64,000 nt of DNA from Euglena gracilis (taxonomy: Eukaryota > Euglenida > Euglenophyceae > Euglenales): contig CP154956.1 in assembly GCA_039621445.1 (NCBI GenBank), forward strand, positions 88,046,482 to 88,110,481. The letters run 5' to 3'. The notes below the pieces were generated by a model. That model saw only the letters and a program-made list of their open reading frames with translations. It was not told the origin of the DNA and made no database searches. The position numbers were made by a program, and so were the translations under genes. Position 1 is the first letter of the stretch. Every line of letters starts with the position of its first letter. Positions 21,535 to 34,119 of the stretch are shown piece by piece.

Positions 21535-21845
21535 CCCCCCCCGGGAAACTGTCACTGGACAAATTGGCCAATACCAAGGACCCCAGGAGGGATCCTGACT
21601 GCCTGACAGTTTCCCAGGTGGGGCGTTTGGGGAAATCAATGAAAAATGACCCTGACCGGTTGGCCATTACCGGGGACCCTGACAACTGTCCTGTACTGAC
21701 AGGTTGTACAGTCATAACGGGGTACCCTGACAGGTTGGCCATTACCGGGGACCCTGATAATTTCTTATACTGACAGGTTGGCCATGACAGGTTGGCCGGT
21801 AACGGGGGACCCTGACAGGTTCTCGGGCATGACAGTTTCCCCGGG
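21535..21845. repeat. CCCGGGAAACTGTCA...TGACAGTTTCCCGGG element with internal 35-bp repeats
   Basis: It is bounded by CCCGGGAAACTGTCACTGG and TGACAGTTTCCCCGGG. Inside are several copies of TGACAGGTTGGCCATTACCG followed by GGGACCCTGACAA. Relatives are at 42485-42570 and 52385-52620. Confidence 0.8.
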
Positions 21846-21999
21846 AGGGGTTGGTAGTGGGGAGGCTCGACGTCCCTCACCAGGTGGGGAGGGGTCCAAT
21901 GGCATTGAGGATCTCTTGACCTTACAACCGGTAGATACACAGGAAACGCCCAACCACCAGGATTAACACCAGGATGATCGTAAGCCATCAGGGGGTTTT

Positions 22000-22335
22000 A
22001 TTTATATATGTATATATATGTATATATGTATATGTATGTATGTATATATATATATGTGTGTGTATGTATGTATATATATGTATATATATGTATATATACA
22101 TATATATACATATATACGTACATATATACATATAGATATACATACATACATATATACATATATACAAATATATATACATATATATACATATATATACATA
22201 TATATACATATATATACATATATACATATAACATATATATATACATATATGTATATACATATATATCCATATATATGTATGTATATGTCTGTATGTATAT
22301 GTATATGTATGTATATGTATATGTGTGTGTATATA
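22000..22335. repeat. (ATATGTAT)n / (ATATACAT)n tract
   Basis: TATATATGTATATATG repeats switch to the complementary TATATACATATATACA phase mid-way (about 22090). The tract is thus a loose inverted repeat as well as a microsatellite. Confidence 0.95.
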
Positions 22336-22339
22336 TGCA

Positions 22340-24506
22340 GTATTGGGGGCCGAACTGGGCTGCTTTAGCCGTTTCAGCCACGTGCTTGACAGCCGCCCCC
22401 CCCCCCCCAGGCTGAACTTGACCAAACCCGCGGAGGGGACGGAGGCCTCAGAGCGCTCCACCCTCCTCGGGTCGGTGTCTGTCTGGCTGGGCTGTGGGCC
22501 AAAAGCGCCCCAAAAATGGGCCTTTCTGGGTTCTTTGCACCTTTGGCGCTGGAATACCTTGGCCGAGTGACAACGGAACTTTGGCCAAGTGCACTACCCC
22601 CAACCCCCGGGAGTGGGGGTAGGGTGGAGTGCTTGTCCAGCCCCAGGCCTCATAAATTAAATTAATTTATTAAAAGTAATCAAATCAATGAATTAATATT
22701 TAGCCAGCTCCCACTCAGACATTATGTGTGGTCCACAAATCCACACGAACCAGAACATTTTGTTCGGCATCCAACGTGGACTGTCGACACCCCCCACCCC
22801 GAACCCATTAAGGTTCGGTCTCCCCGTTCAGTCCTGCTTGCCATCCCCAGGTTCAAATAATTCCGCTTATGCTTTGTGGCGCTGTCACGATGTGGAAGTT
22901 TGGGCAAAATGATTGGGACGAATGAGGATGTCTCTAATTTTCTGCCATTTTCTCCCCTGTTCGGATTCAGACTCCACCTCTGTCAAAAGAATCGTGAAAC
23001 GAAAGTGACACGCTTCGCGAAGATTTCACACTTAAAATTGGACGATTGTGAATTTTGTCAGGGTTTGTTTGTCGGCAGAATGTACAAAAACAACCGCATT
23101 GTTTTTTGAAACCTTCGCAGAGAATCCAAAAATGTTTTCTTCCAAAGCTGTTGAAAATACATAAAAATGAGAAAATTTGAAATTTTCATTCATGTTTGAT
23201 CGCACCCAATCCTGTGACCAGTGGTGCACCTGTGAGAAAAATTGGTAAACTGGGGGGGGGGACAACAAAACACAATAGCACACCTGTTGATCCATTTGAA
23301 GAATGGCTTGAACTCATTGCATCTTCCATCTTCGGTGGTGGGGGAAAAATTCTTCAAAAAAATGGTGAAAAATTGCGGAAAAATTGCGGAAATTGCGGAA
23401 AATTGCGGAAAATTGCGGAAATTGCGGAAAAATTGCGGATATCAATCCCCCCCCTTGCAATATGCATGCATGTTTTTTCCCCCTGATTTGTCGTGATTGT
23501 TTAGTGTCCATGTCCTCATTTATCCCAAATGGAGGGGCATTTTGTGAAGACATCTCAAAGACAGGAGGATAATGTAGTTTCATTCAAAGAATTCCCTGCA
23601 GTGGAATGCGACAAACGCAGCCGAAGATTGCAGAAGTGCAGGGTCCCAATGCACCAACTGCTAACTGCTCCAACACGGTTCTTTGACCAACCCCTGTGCT
23701 ATGGCGTATTTGCCCATAGCTAGCTCCCCCCCGGGTTCAGTTTTGAAACCCGGTGCCGACCAAGCCAATTTTCCCTTGAAAATGGTCATTGTCGGGCCCC
23801 TTTGGCGCCAAGGGGTGCGCTGTACCACTACCTACCCCAACCTACCCCGACCCCCGCCTGCCCATGGCATCACCACGGGGGAGTGGGGAGGGGCTGCGAA
23901 CTTCCTAAAAAACAAGCCTCGCTCCATGCATGCACAGGCACAGGAATAAAAACATGGCTGCTCGGTTGACCAAACCAACCAAATGATGAGTCAGGAAGTG
24001 AGAGGTAAGGAAGGAAAACGGTTCTAGGACGAGCTCCACAAGGACCCAGCCCATGGTTCGAGTGCAGGCTTTGGTTGAACAGCACTCAAGGGTCAGGTTG
24101 TATGCACTGCCATGTGACCAAATTCTGCAGTGCAAAAAAACTAACAGAGCAAAAATGGAGACATCGCTCAGAAGACTAAATTTTTTCCAATGCAGTCATC
24201 TGCAGGTGGATGAATGACTGATATTGGCTAAATTGCAGCGCTCACCAATGTTTTATCACATAAAAAAAAGTGAGAATGAGCTGCCTCCAAACGAAGCCTG
24301 GCTGGGCATAACGTTCTAAAATATGTGCTCCACAAAGAGCCGTGGGCACATATGGTTTCGGGTCGCGGGGGGGGAGTGTGTGGACCGTATCGGGGGGGGG
24401 GGGGGGTGGCGCCGCTGGCCACGTTTCGGGTCGAGGCGGCGGGTCACTGCGGAGCCGGTGCGTCGGCCACGGGACAGCAACCGGGCGGGAGGGTCCGTGT
24501 CGGGCC
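22340..24506. other. Intron-like; tandem and dispersed repeats
   Basis: 23365-23443 is a tandem of ATTGCGGAAA. 23690-23800 is a third copy of the GTGCTATGGGGTGCCTGCCCATA family (ACCAAGCCAATTTTCCCTTG). No exon is supported. Confidence 0.45.
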
Positions 24507-24563
24507 TCAGTGCCGGCAGACGCTCTCGTAGAGGTCGAACGCCCGGAACCGGGCCAGCGACCT
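24507..24563 (-). CDS. Possible terminal exon ...DLYESVCRH-stop
   Basis: A GGTGGCAG acceptor is followed by 18 codons, RSLARFRAFDLYESVCRH, and TGA. Another frame stays open further downstream, so the stop-containing reading is preferred but not certain. Family unknown. Confidence 0.35.
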   Translation of the reverse strand, partial: RSLARFRAFDLYESVCRH

Positions 24564-24654
24564 CTGCCACCAATTGGGGGCAGGCTGGCTTGGAGACCTC
24601 TGGGACGCACGGACTGACACCCCAAATTCAGCAGCCCCCCAGGGCAAAACCCGC

Positions 24655-24725
24655 AACCGTCAAGCAACCGTCAAGCAACCGTCAAGCAACTGCAAGGCAA
24701 CTGCAAGGCAACCGTCAGGAAACCG
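24655..24725. repeat. 12-bp tandem (GCAACCGTCAAG)n
   Basis: About six units, drifting to GCAACTGCAAGG. Confidence 0.9.
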
Positions 24726-25002
24726 TCACCTTCATTCACATTTGTTGTTCATTTTTGGGGGGTTTGAAGGCAAGCCCTTTCCTGAAGTAAAAATGCCACC
24801 TCCTCTTCGGCATTTTTTTTCACTGTTGGACTAAAATTTGGCATGAATAAAACAAAAAACAACAAGCAAATCGGCTGAAACCCAAATCAAAGCAGAAATG
24901 CGGATCAAATCTGGAAGGGTCACCAGCAACTAGGCAAACCCCGAAACATCACCTCCGGCAAACACCACTTTTTGCTTACACAACAGGACTGTCTGTCCCG
25001 GC

Positions 25003-25215
25003 TCAATCTGCCCCCCCCCCCCGAGCGCCTGGCAAAGAGGGGAGGGCTGGCGTTCGTTGAAATCCAGCCTGGCCGAGGGGCTGCAGTAGCTCCTGGATGG
25101 CGTTGGTCGGCAGGGGACCTCGATTGCAACACCAGGACAGGAGGACTACCCCACTCATCCGGACCAACCCTGAGCCGAGAATCATCACTTCCTGGGTCGA
25201 CAAAAGCACAAGGAA
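25003..25215 (-). CDS. Possible exon, GPLPTNAIQELLQPLGQ
   Basis: A minus-strand open segment reads EVMILGSGLVRMSGVVLLSW, CCNRGPLPTNAIQELLQPLG, then QAGFQRTPALPSLPG. LP..(I/L)Q.LL.. recalls the type-3 exon of the 48-60 kb modules. Several AG sites could be the acceptor. Confidence 0.35.
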   Translation of the reverse strand, partial: FLVLLSTQEVMILGSGLVRMSGVVLLSWCCNRGPLPTNAIQELLQPLGQAGFQRTPALPSLPGARGGGAD

Positions 25216-26254
25216 TGATCCCTCAACGCCTTCTACGAGCACACATGCCAAAATAGCCAAAGTTTATTTGTTCATCCCAAAATTGACGTATTTTAGCATT
25301 TTTTTTTGGACATGTAAAAGTTTGCTGATGGTTGCTTGGAGTTGAGCCTTAAATTTCACCTTCATTTTTTTCAGTGCTGTGTACTGGTCCTTGAGGGGCT
25401 GCTGAATTTCGGGTGGCCAAAGGGTGATTAACTTGGGTTACGGATATGTTTTCATATAAGGTGGTGCAGTCAGGGGCAGGCTCTTGCGTAAGGACCCCGG
25501 GTCCTTAGGCAAGCCATTTTGCTGAACTCTGGAAAATAACCATTTGCTAGACCCCTCGGGTCCAGGGGTCCCCCGACTGAAAAATTTTGCCCTGGCGCTG
25601 GCGGAAATGAGGTGGAAATGAAGTGGTTTTAATGTGCTTTTTGGGGCTGATTTTGTTCCAAAAAAATCCCCCCAAAAATGGCCGAAAATGGGCCTTTTTG
25701 CCAAGTTTTGGGGAATCAAAAAATATTGGCGCTTTTAGCTGGTCACTGGAAAAATTTCTGCAGTAACCCTGCTGTCGGACTCCCCTTGCCCCCGGGGTGA
25801 ACTGGGATTTCCACTAGGTGCAGTCCAGCCCCCAGGGGGGGGGGTGCTGACCTCCTTATACCTTGCACCACTCCTTACACCCTTATGCAATAGCCTGGTC
25901 AGGGAAGGCTTGATATTTTGGGGGGGGGTAAATTTTTTGGTGGACTTGTTTGCTGATTGTTTTTTTTCTTGCTTGATCGGTCATTTTTGGGGGAGTTCTT
26001 CTTTCTTTATTGGTGGGGTTTTACCTTGAAGGGGGGGGGCAAATTTGGGCCGAAACCTTTCAACAATATATCAGGGGAAAATCTAGAGAAAATACGCCTT
26101 TTGCTTGTCATTCGAAGCAGCCAATAGGCGGATATCCACAATGGGTGCTTCATTTCACTGAACTGTTTGATATTTGGTAACAAATGGAATGAAGACGCTT
26201 CCAAACAAGTTGGAAACCAGCACCTTTTGTCAGAAAAGTTTGGTGTCACTTCGC
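25216..26254. other. No supported gene
   Basis: 25480-25500 is the palindrome TAAGGACCCCGGGTCCTTAG. 25620-25740 is the AAAAATGGCC core. 25780-25910 is a degraded repeat. Confidence 0.35.
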
Positions 26255-26375
26255 ACAACACGGCCCGCAGCCCGCTGGGCGTTCGGCGCGGTCAGCGGCC
26301 ACGCGATCCGCTGCCGGTCCACCGGCTCACAGGCTTTGTAGATGGTGACCACCACGGAGCCCCTTCCGGAGGGGG
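26255..26375 (-). CDS. Possible exon GSVVVTIYKACEPVDRQRIAW
   Basis: GC-rich minus-strand open segment reading GSVVVTIYKACEPVDRQRIA then WPLTAPNAQRAAGRVVRS. A GTGAGC inside could be a donor. Not recognised. Confidence 0.35.
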
Positions 26376-26583
26376 TGGGGCAGACCGCAGCCCCCCCTCC
26401 ATCATTGTCAGCTAAGTGGTGGCCAAGAGGCAGATATGGCAGAGCCCAGTTACTGCTAAATCAGTTTGGCAGGTTGAGAACACACTTTTCACTATTCACT
26501 TGGCGGAATTAAAAAAAAAGGAGGTGCACAGGGCAAAATGTCTTTGGATTTGAATAAAATCACCACAAAAAGGTAAGATACAC

Positions 26584-26748
26584 ATGGAAATGGAAGATAC
26601 ATCATGCCAAAGCACTCGAACTCTGACGCTGAGACGAGCAAATGACAAGAAGCACCAACTCCAGCACAAGGACCTGAGCAACCTGAAGAAACTGAAGGAA
26701 ATGTCAAAAGGAGCAGTGCACTTGTCTCGATGGTTTTGGATCAGAATG
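26584..26748 (+). CDS. Possible plus-strand exon with ATG|GTAAGT donor
   Basis: Charged, helix-like reading RRANDKKHQLQHKDLSNLKK then LKEMSKGAVHLSRWFWIRM ends exactly at a consensus GTAAGT. It is opposite in strand to its neighbours, so it may belong to a gene within an intron or be chance. A second plus-strand open segment (26779-26928, ending at TGA) follows too closely to be the next exon. Confidence 0.3.
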
Positions 26749-27279
26749 GTAAGTCTTAACCTCCGTGCACCAAACCAGCGCTGAGTCTGAGCACACGGGG
26801 CACAGCCTGGTAGTGGGGGAAGCCGCGGGCTGTTACGACACGGCAGCGACGCAGCAGCCCGGCGCAAACAACAAAAACAGCGATACCTTTTGTGGATGCC
26901 GCAGGAACCGAGCAAGTTATCTGACATGAAGAACAGGGCATAAAAAAGGCTTCTACAAGATATGACGCTGGGAATAGCAGTGTTATGAATGTAGCTAACA
27001 ATTAGTGTGAAATATCAATCAAACACACATAACCCACACACGCAGCCACCCACCCACCCACCCACCCATCCAATCACACAAAAGCCTCAAACAGAACTGC
27101 TGCTGGCATTACGGACATTTCTTGCCCACCAACCCAACAACGCACAACTCAGACAACAACTCAACAACAACCCAACAACTCAGACTGCAAGTGGAGATTT
27201 TGTCAACCTTTTCCCCGAATAATTGGCTGACACAAACCGACAAACATCGTGCTTGCAAAAGCAGGGTGGTTTTCATGGC

Positions 27280-27349
27280 CAGGGGATTTCCTGGCCCTGG
27301 CTGGACACCCCTGGGGGATATGGTACCCTCCGATTTAAGAAAACCCCTG
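27280..27349. mobile_element. 70-bp remnant hAT-type MITE
   Basis: CAGGGGATTTCCTGG and TTTAAGAAAACCCCTG ends are flanked by ttcatggc and ttcacggc (7 of 8). It is an extreme deletion derivative of the CAGGGGTTTTCTTAAG family. Confidence 0.85.
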
Positions 27350-27799
27350 TTCACGGCAGATGAAAATATAAAAAAGGGGGGAAACGGGAGGAAAAAAAAA
27401 AGGCAAAAAGCATTAAAAAAACAGGCAGAATTAATTAATTAAACAATTAATTTAAAAAAAGGGGGAAATGTGGAAAAAAATGTGGGCGGGGGGGGCAGGC
27501 TGGGGGGGGTGTTCACGACGATTGGTGGGGGGACGCCCGGGCTGGCCCCCGGAGGGGGGGGGGGAGGTAGGCTGGCGCGGCTTTGGGGGCTGTGGGGGGG
27601 GGGTGACGGGGGGGTATCCGGGGCGGGCTTCACGGCGTGCAATGGGGGGCGGCTAAAAAAGGCAGCATTAACAGCTAATTACTTAAACCTGGGGGTGTGG
27701 CGGGGGGAAAACGGAAGCAGGGGGGTGGCAGTGGGTTCACGGGGCCTATTCGGGGAAAGCGCCCGATCCCCGGGCCGCCCCGGCCGGAAGGCCACGGCG

Positions 27800-27927
27800 G
27801 GGAGGAGGTACGGCTGGAAGCGGGTCGGGCGGGTCCAGTTCGGCGGGCAGATCCACAGCGCGGGCTGCAGCCCGGCGTCCTGCAGGAACTGCCGCGTCGG
27901 GGCGTGGTACAGCTCGCTGAGGTCTAC
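27800..27927 (-). CDS. Exon VDLSELYHAPTRQFLQDAGL
   Basis: A CGCTTCCCCCAG acceptor is followed by VDLSELYHAPTRQFLQDAGL, QPALWICPPNWTRPTRFQPY and LLPAVAFRPG. Composition is strongly protein-like and GC-rich, unlike the flanks. The donor is not clear, so the 3' border is approximate. Family not recognised. Confidence 0.5.
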
Positions 27928-28079
27928 CTGGGGGAAGCGGGGCGGGGCTCTTGGCCGGGAGGGGGCAGGCCAAACCAAACCCCGGGGTGGAGGGGGGTCT
28001 CGGAGTGCCCCGGAGGGGCTGGGCAGACAGGCACTCCCCCCCCCACTGTGCCCCGGGGGGGGGTGCCTGCCTGGTCATG

Positions 28080-28855
28080 GGCCAAAAAGGTGTCTAGAAA
28101 TGGGCTTTTGGGGGTTTCCTGGCGCCTTTGGCACCGAAAGTGCCTTAACAGAGAGCCCAAGCACTTTTTGGTCATGTGCCCCCCCCCCTTGGGGGGTCGG
28201 ATCCGGGTGCCTTGGTGTGCCTGCCAAGAAAGGCCCCCCGGGGGGAAAAAGATCAGCGGGAAAGCCATGCTACAGATCAGGCTCTGGTGCACAATAAAGA
28301 AGCCCACCGTTTTTCCATGCAAAAAATGTGACCCCCCTCTGTTTGTCACCCTGCACCATACCTGTCTCACAAATGGGGTACTAAATCCCTGAAGAAACCG
28401 CCTGGGCGCTGAAGAATTAGGTGGTGGGTTCCTGGAGAACCTCTTCCATTTGTCATCCCCTGTCATTGAAGAGGTCCGGAGTAGCCCAAAGGGGTGACAA
28501 ATAGAGGTGGGGATCAAATCATCTACATTATAACCTCATAATGCAGAATGCCTATTTTTGCTGACTGCATTGAAGTGAAAATAGTTCCCCCCCCTGAGCA
28601 ACTCTGTACCAGAAAACCATGCCACTTACATGCTGATGGGCATCTTTGAAATGGTTGGTCGGAACTCTCACCCAATTGATTTCGGAAATATAAAAGAGAC
28701 AAGGCAATAACACTGCCTGGCAGGGAAAGTGTTTAGCTGCTGATCCCTGAGTGCTACTGAAAAATGTAGAGGTCTTTATGGGGCTGAATCTTTTTTTTAA
28801 AAGTAGTTTTTCATGCCTGTGAATACAATTGTCACTTTAAGAAACAAAACAACAC
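28080..28855. other. No supported gene
   Basis: Repeat-like GGGTGCCTGCCTGGTCATGG phrases, then AT-rich sequence. Open frames overlap on both strands. Confidence 0.3.
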
Positions 28856-28859
28856 CCAT

Positions 28860-29340
<481 letters not shown>

Positions 29341-30012
29341 TACACGTACACGCACATAAACCTGAAAATTCTGCAATGCAGGAATATCAGTGGACTGGAT
29401 CTCTACGAAATCCTCCACCAGCCCAGCGGTGAACTGAGGTATCAGCAGGTGATTGGAGGCACTGTCAGGACAAGAATGTACACAGAACAAACATGCACAC
29501 ATGCACACACACACACACACACACACACACTTACACATACACAAGTCACTGCCTCCAAAGCAATTGTCGACAAGGGTTTCCATCATTGTTTTCTAAAGGT
29601 GGGGTCCAAGGATACCACCATAGATTCACTTCATGACCGCCGGGCCCAGACACACCCAACCACTTTTTTCATAAACCCACCAACCCACATACAACCCTCC
29701 CCCCCCCCCCGGGGGTCAACGACCCACCCACCCACCGACCCAGAATCCAGCCAAAATCGGCTGAAAATGGTGAAAAAATATTCGGTCCAGTTCGGCCGTG
29801 CAAAAACCTGACCCCAGGGCTGTACGGAAAAGCCAGGTGGAGGGGGGGGGGGTCGCCCCCCACCCGCCACAGCATTTTCACAGGGTTTCATTCTTTCACG
29901 TTACCCCAAAATAATCATCATCGGCAATAAGATGGGGAATGGAGGCCTTGGGGCAATGTGTCAAGGTGTTTAGGGCAGCACTCAATAAATGGTTGGGATG
30001 TATATGTTGTGT
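29341..30012. other. No supported gene
   Basis: A short CA run at 29505-29535 and CCCCCCGGGGG blocks near 29700 and 29850. One weak plus-strand frame. Confidence 0.3.
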
Positions 30013-30231
30013 ACATACATACATACATACATACATACATACATACATACATACATACATAAATACATACATACATACATACATACATACATACATACAT
30101 ACATACATACATACATACATACATACATACAAACATTCATACATACATACATACATACATACATACATACATACATACATACATACATACATACATACAT
30201 ACATACATACATACATACATACATACATACA

Positions 30232-30262
<31 letters not shown>

Positions 30263-30268
30263 GCATGC
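30013..30268. repeat. (CATA)n microsatellite
   Basis: About 250 bp of CATA with four single-base interruptions, followed by GCATACAT-rich drift to 30330. Confidence 0.98.
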
Positions 30269-30429
30269 ATACCCACATACATACATGCATCCATGCATGC
30301 ATACATGCATGCATGCATACATAGATGCATACAATATAACAATAGAACTCATCCATATCTTGTTTAAATGACAAGTTTCTTTTGTCACTTTTCTTTTTAT
30401 TATCATTTTTATTTTAATTTTTTGGAGTT

Positions 30430-30515
30430 ATTTAATTAAATTCATTGACTGTTGACTGTTGTTTAATTAAATTCATTGACTGTTGACTGTTGTTTAATTA
30501 AAATCAGTGACTGTT
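30430..30515. repeat. 34-bp tandem (TTTAATTAAATTCATTGACTG unit)
   Basis: Two and a half copies of a unit containing TTGACTGTTGACTGTTG and TTTAATTAAA. Confidence 0.9.
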
Positions 30516-31495
30516 GAAAATCGGATATAAAGCAACATGTACATGTATGATATATGCAATATATGAAAGATAAAAAGCTGAAAATAGTAGAGAAAGAGAG
30601 AGGGTAAAAATAATGTGTGAATTGTGTAATGGCCCTTTGGGTTCCCTGGGAGCACATTTATACCCCGGATTTCGACATCCTGCCCTGCTCACAGCCCTCC
30701 ACTCGAAGGTTGGAGAACATGGCAAAAGCGGGATATGTGCGCAGCCCAAAAAATGGGAGCGACCCCAATGCCAGAATGCAGAGGGGGCGGCGGCAGCGAC
30801 TTTGCACAGCGGTAATTCAATGCCGTTGAAGGGTGGGTAACGCCCTTGGTAGGGATGGAAGCTGCTTGAAACTGAACGTCAATTTTTTTTGCATTTTTCG
30901 TGAAAAATTCAAATTTTGAATTTTTTGAGAAAAATTAACTTTTGATTTTTTTGTGAAAATTTTATTTTATTGCTGAAAAAACAAATTTGAATGTCGGGAC
31001 AGAAATTCAACACAGTCCATGACATCCCCAAATATTCCAATTATTTTTTTCATATTCTTGCACCTTAAGACCCAAATCCCTTTCCATTGCCTTGCCAACC
31101 CCCCCAGGAAAATTCCCCTGGACAAATCAGAGGGGCCAAAAGCGGGAGACAGATCCCTGTGAGAACAGGTCAGCAAATTCACATAATACATAATTGCATA
31201 GAGCGCATGGGCATTGGGGAACACACAGTACCGAGGTAAGAAACGATTTCCTGCGGGGATTTGGGTCAGAGGCAAAAAAAGGTCGAAGACTTCCCAATCT
31301 CAGCTGGAAAAAAATAATTTGTTTGCAGAATGCACAAACTTGAAAACGTGCTTTTCTTAATAAAAAAGCGAAATTTTTCAAAATGAGTTTGAGGACAGGT
31401 CAGCGGGTACAAATGTTCTGTAGGAGAAAGATGAAAGGTGGCTTAGAGTGCAGAGAACGGGGGGTGGAAGAAACTTCACCAGCGATTCCAGCTGG
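30516..31495. other. No supported gene
   Basis: 30613-30840 is open on the plus strand without splice support. The remainder is AT-rich. Confidence 0.3.
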
Positions 31496-31499
31496 CAAT

Positions 31500-31650
31500 G
31501 TAACTGTTAGGAGGTAGGGTGGAGGCCGCTGAGCAGAGACCGATGCCCACCAGTTCCGGCCACCGTGCAGGTGGCTTAGCCTTCGCCTCCAAGAGAGTCA
31601 AGGCGGAGCACAGGGCCTGTTGTCTGGGGTCTGGACATAAACAGGTGCTT
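31500..31650 (-). CDS. Possible exon QQALCSALTLLEAKAKPPARW
   Basis: A minus-strand segment after GGACCCCAG-like sequence reads QQALCSALTLLEAKAKPPAR and WPELVGIGLCSAAST. Composition is protein-like. Borders uncertain, family unknown. Confidence 0.4.
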
Positions 31651-31899
31651 CCTGTGCGGGGCTGTCCAATCGGTGGCATGATGGGCGTTTCCATACCTGG
31701 CATTTCCTTAAAAGAACACGGAATTTTTTCAGACATTGGCGGTAGGTTTTGGGTGGCACAGTGGGAAAAAATGGCAACGCCAGCCACACACATATCTGCT
31801 AATTGTCTCAGAACACAGCCAAAGGTCAGTCAAGACGAAGGCCAAATGACAAGTGTTGAATTCAAATAAAAACAAGCTGCAGGAAAGACACATCCGCTG

Positions 31900-32019
31900 A
31901 CATCCTCCAACAAGCCCCAAAGGCGGAGGGCGGTGTACTCCATAGGGCGGACCCCAGACCAATGAAGCACAGGACCACCCATCCCACGGAGAAGTTGTAG
32001 ATACCGTATACGAGCGGTA
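31900..32019 (-). CDS. Hydrophobic exon PLVYGIYNFSVGWVVLCFIG
   Basis: Acceptor CAAACTATCCAG, then PLVYGIYNFSVGWVVLCFIG and LGSALWST: a likely transmembrane helix. A second frame is also open. It lies downstream of the 32.4-32.5 kb hydrophobic exons and may continue the same membrane protein. Confidence 0.35.
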
Positions 32020-32119
32020 CTGGATAGTTTGCGGGGTGAGGGCACAAAAAAACACGCTTTTTATCACAGATGAGCCACACAAATTCGGATACAGCTGAAA
32101 TCCTTCCAAATGCAAAATA

Positions 32120-32169
32120 CACACGAACGCACACACACACATGCACGCACGCACACACGCACGCACACA

Positions 32170-32200
<31 letters not shown>
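32120..32200. repeat. (CA)n and (CACG)n microsatellite
   Basis: CA units followed by nine CACG/ACGC units, the same composition as the large tract at 28.9-29.3 kb. Confidence 0.95.
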
Positions 32201-32201
<1 letters not shown>

Positions 32202-32384
32202 GTTTGGGTCATTTCCCCTTCCGGCTATGCGTTCATCCCCGGGTGGCCACGTTCGGCCACTGCGGCGAATTCTCCCCGGGGCAGGGGGGGGGTCCTACAC
32301 ACCCATAAGACAGGGCATGACCCCCCCCCCCGGAGCCAACGTTAATCAATAAAACCTCTGGCTCCACGCCATCCAGCCCCAGCC

Positions 32385-32560
32385 GGGGGGTACTCGTAGA
32401 ACGGCTCGCCCGACCCGGTGACGAAGCGCGTCCAGAAGAGGGTGGACGCGGTGAGCACAAGTCCTGCGGAGAAACGGGTGAGTTCCAATGCATCGGACCA
32501 GTTGCTCGTCCCCAGGAAGTTGTCACCTGAGAGGTCAATGAGTACAAGCCCAGGCCTTAA
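32385..32560 (-). CDS. Two short exons flanking a 61-bp intron; membrane protein
   Basis: PGLVLIDLS ends at CTCAG|GTGACA. After about 61 bp, GTTTCTCCGCAG opens LVLTASTLFWTRFVTGSGEP then FYEYPP. The pair makes a coherent reading across a mini-intron, although the frame is also open without splicing. FW....(G)EPFYEYPP loosely recalls the WY.....DP....PP stretch of EXPERA-domain proteins (TMEM97 type). That link is tentative. Confidence 0.4.
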
Positions 32561-32996
32561 TAGGTAGGCAATGCGACACGCCAGCCAGTGCAGAAAAAAG
32601 GCAGCACCCTGCAGCATATCGCCAGCGAACACGGGTGTCAAGGTATGGTATGTGTGTACAGTAATGCACGCACCGGATATTTTACACACACATCACAACA
32701 AAAATACCATCAATTTTTGTATCCACAGAAAATGTTCAATTATCATGGACATATATGACCATGTGGCAAATCCAGAGTTGAGGTTCGACGAAGCACCAAA
32801 CAAGCTGTGTGGCGATGGATACCTGAAAGAAGAACAACCACTCGGCCATTCGCACGTGCGGCAGCAGAGGCGACCCGGTGAGGGAAGAGGCTGATGTACA
32901 GGGGGACCATCACCACGGAGAATGGGTAAAAGCTGCTGGGACCGGGACAGATGGTACCACGACGAGACCAGATAATATGTATATGTATTATATAGA

Positions 32997-34027
<1,031 letters not shown>

Positions 34028-34117
<90 letters not shown>
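34028..34117. repeat. (GA)n microsatellite, copy 2
   Basis: About 44 GA units directly continuing the duplicated GATTCAGAAGA flank. Confidence 0.98.

Positions 34118-34119
<2 letters not shown>

Noticed and set aside
26779-26928. Plus-strand terminal exon reading AESEHTGHSLVVGEAAGCYD
   Set aside because: The minus strand is equally open here, and the distance from the GTAAGT donor at 26749 (about 30 bp) is too short for a normal intron.
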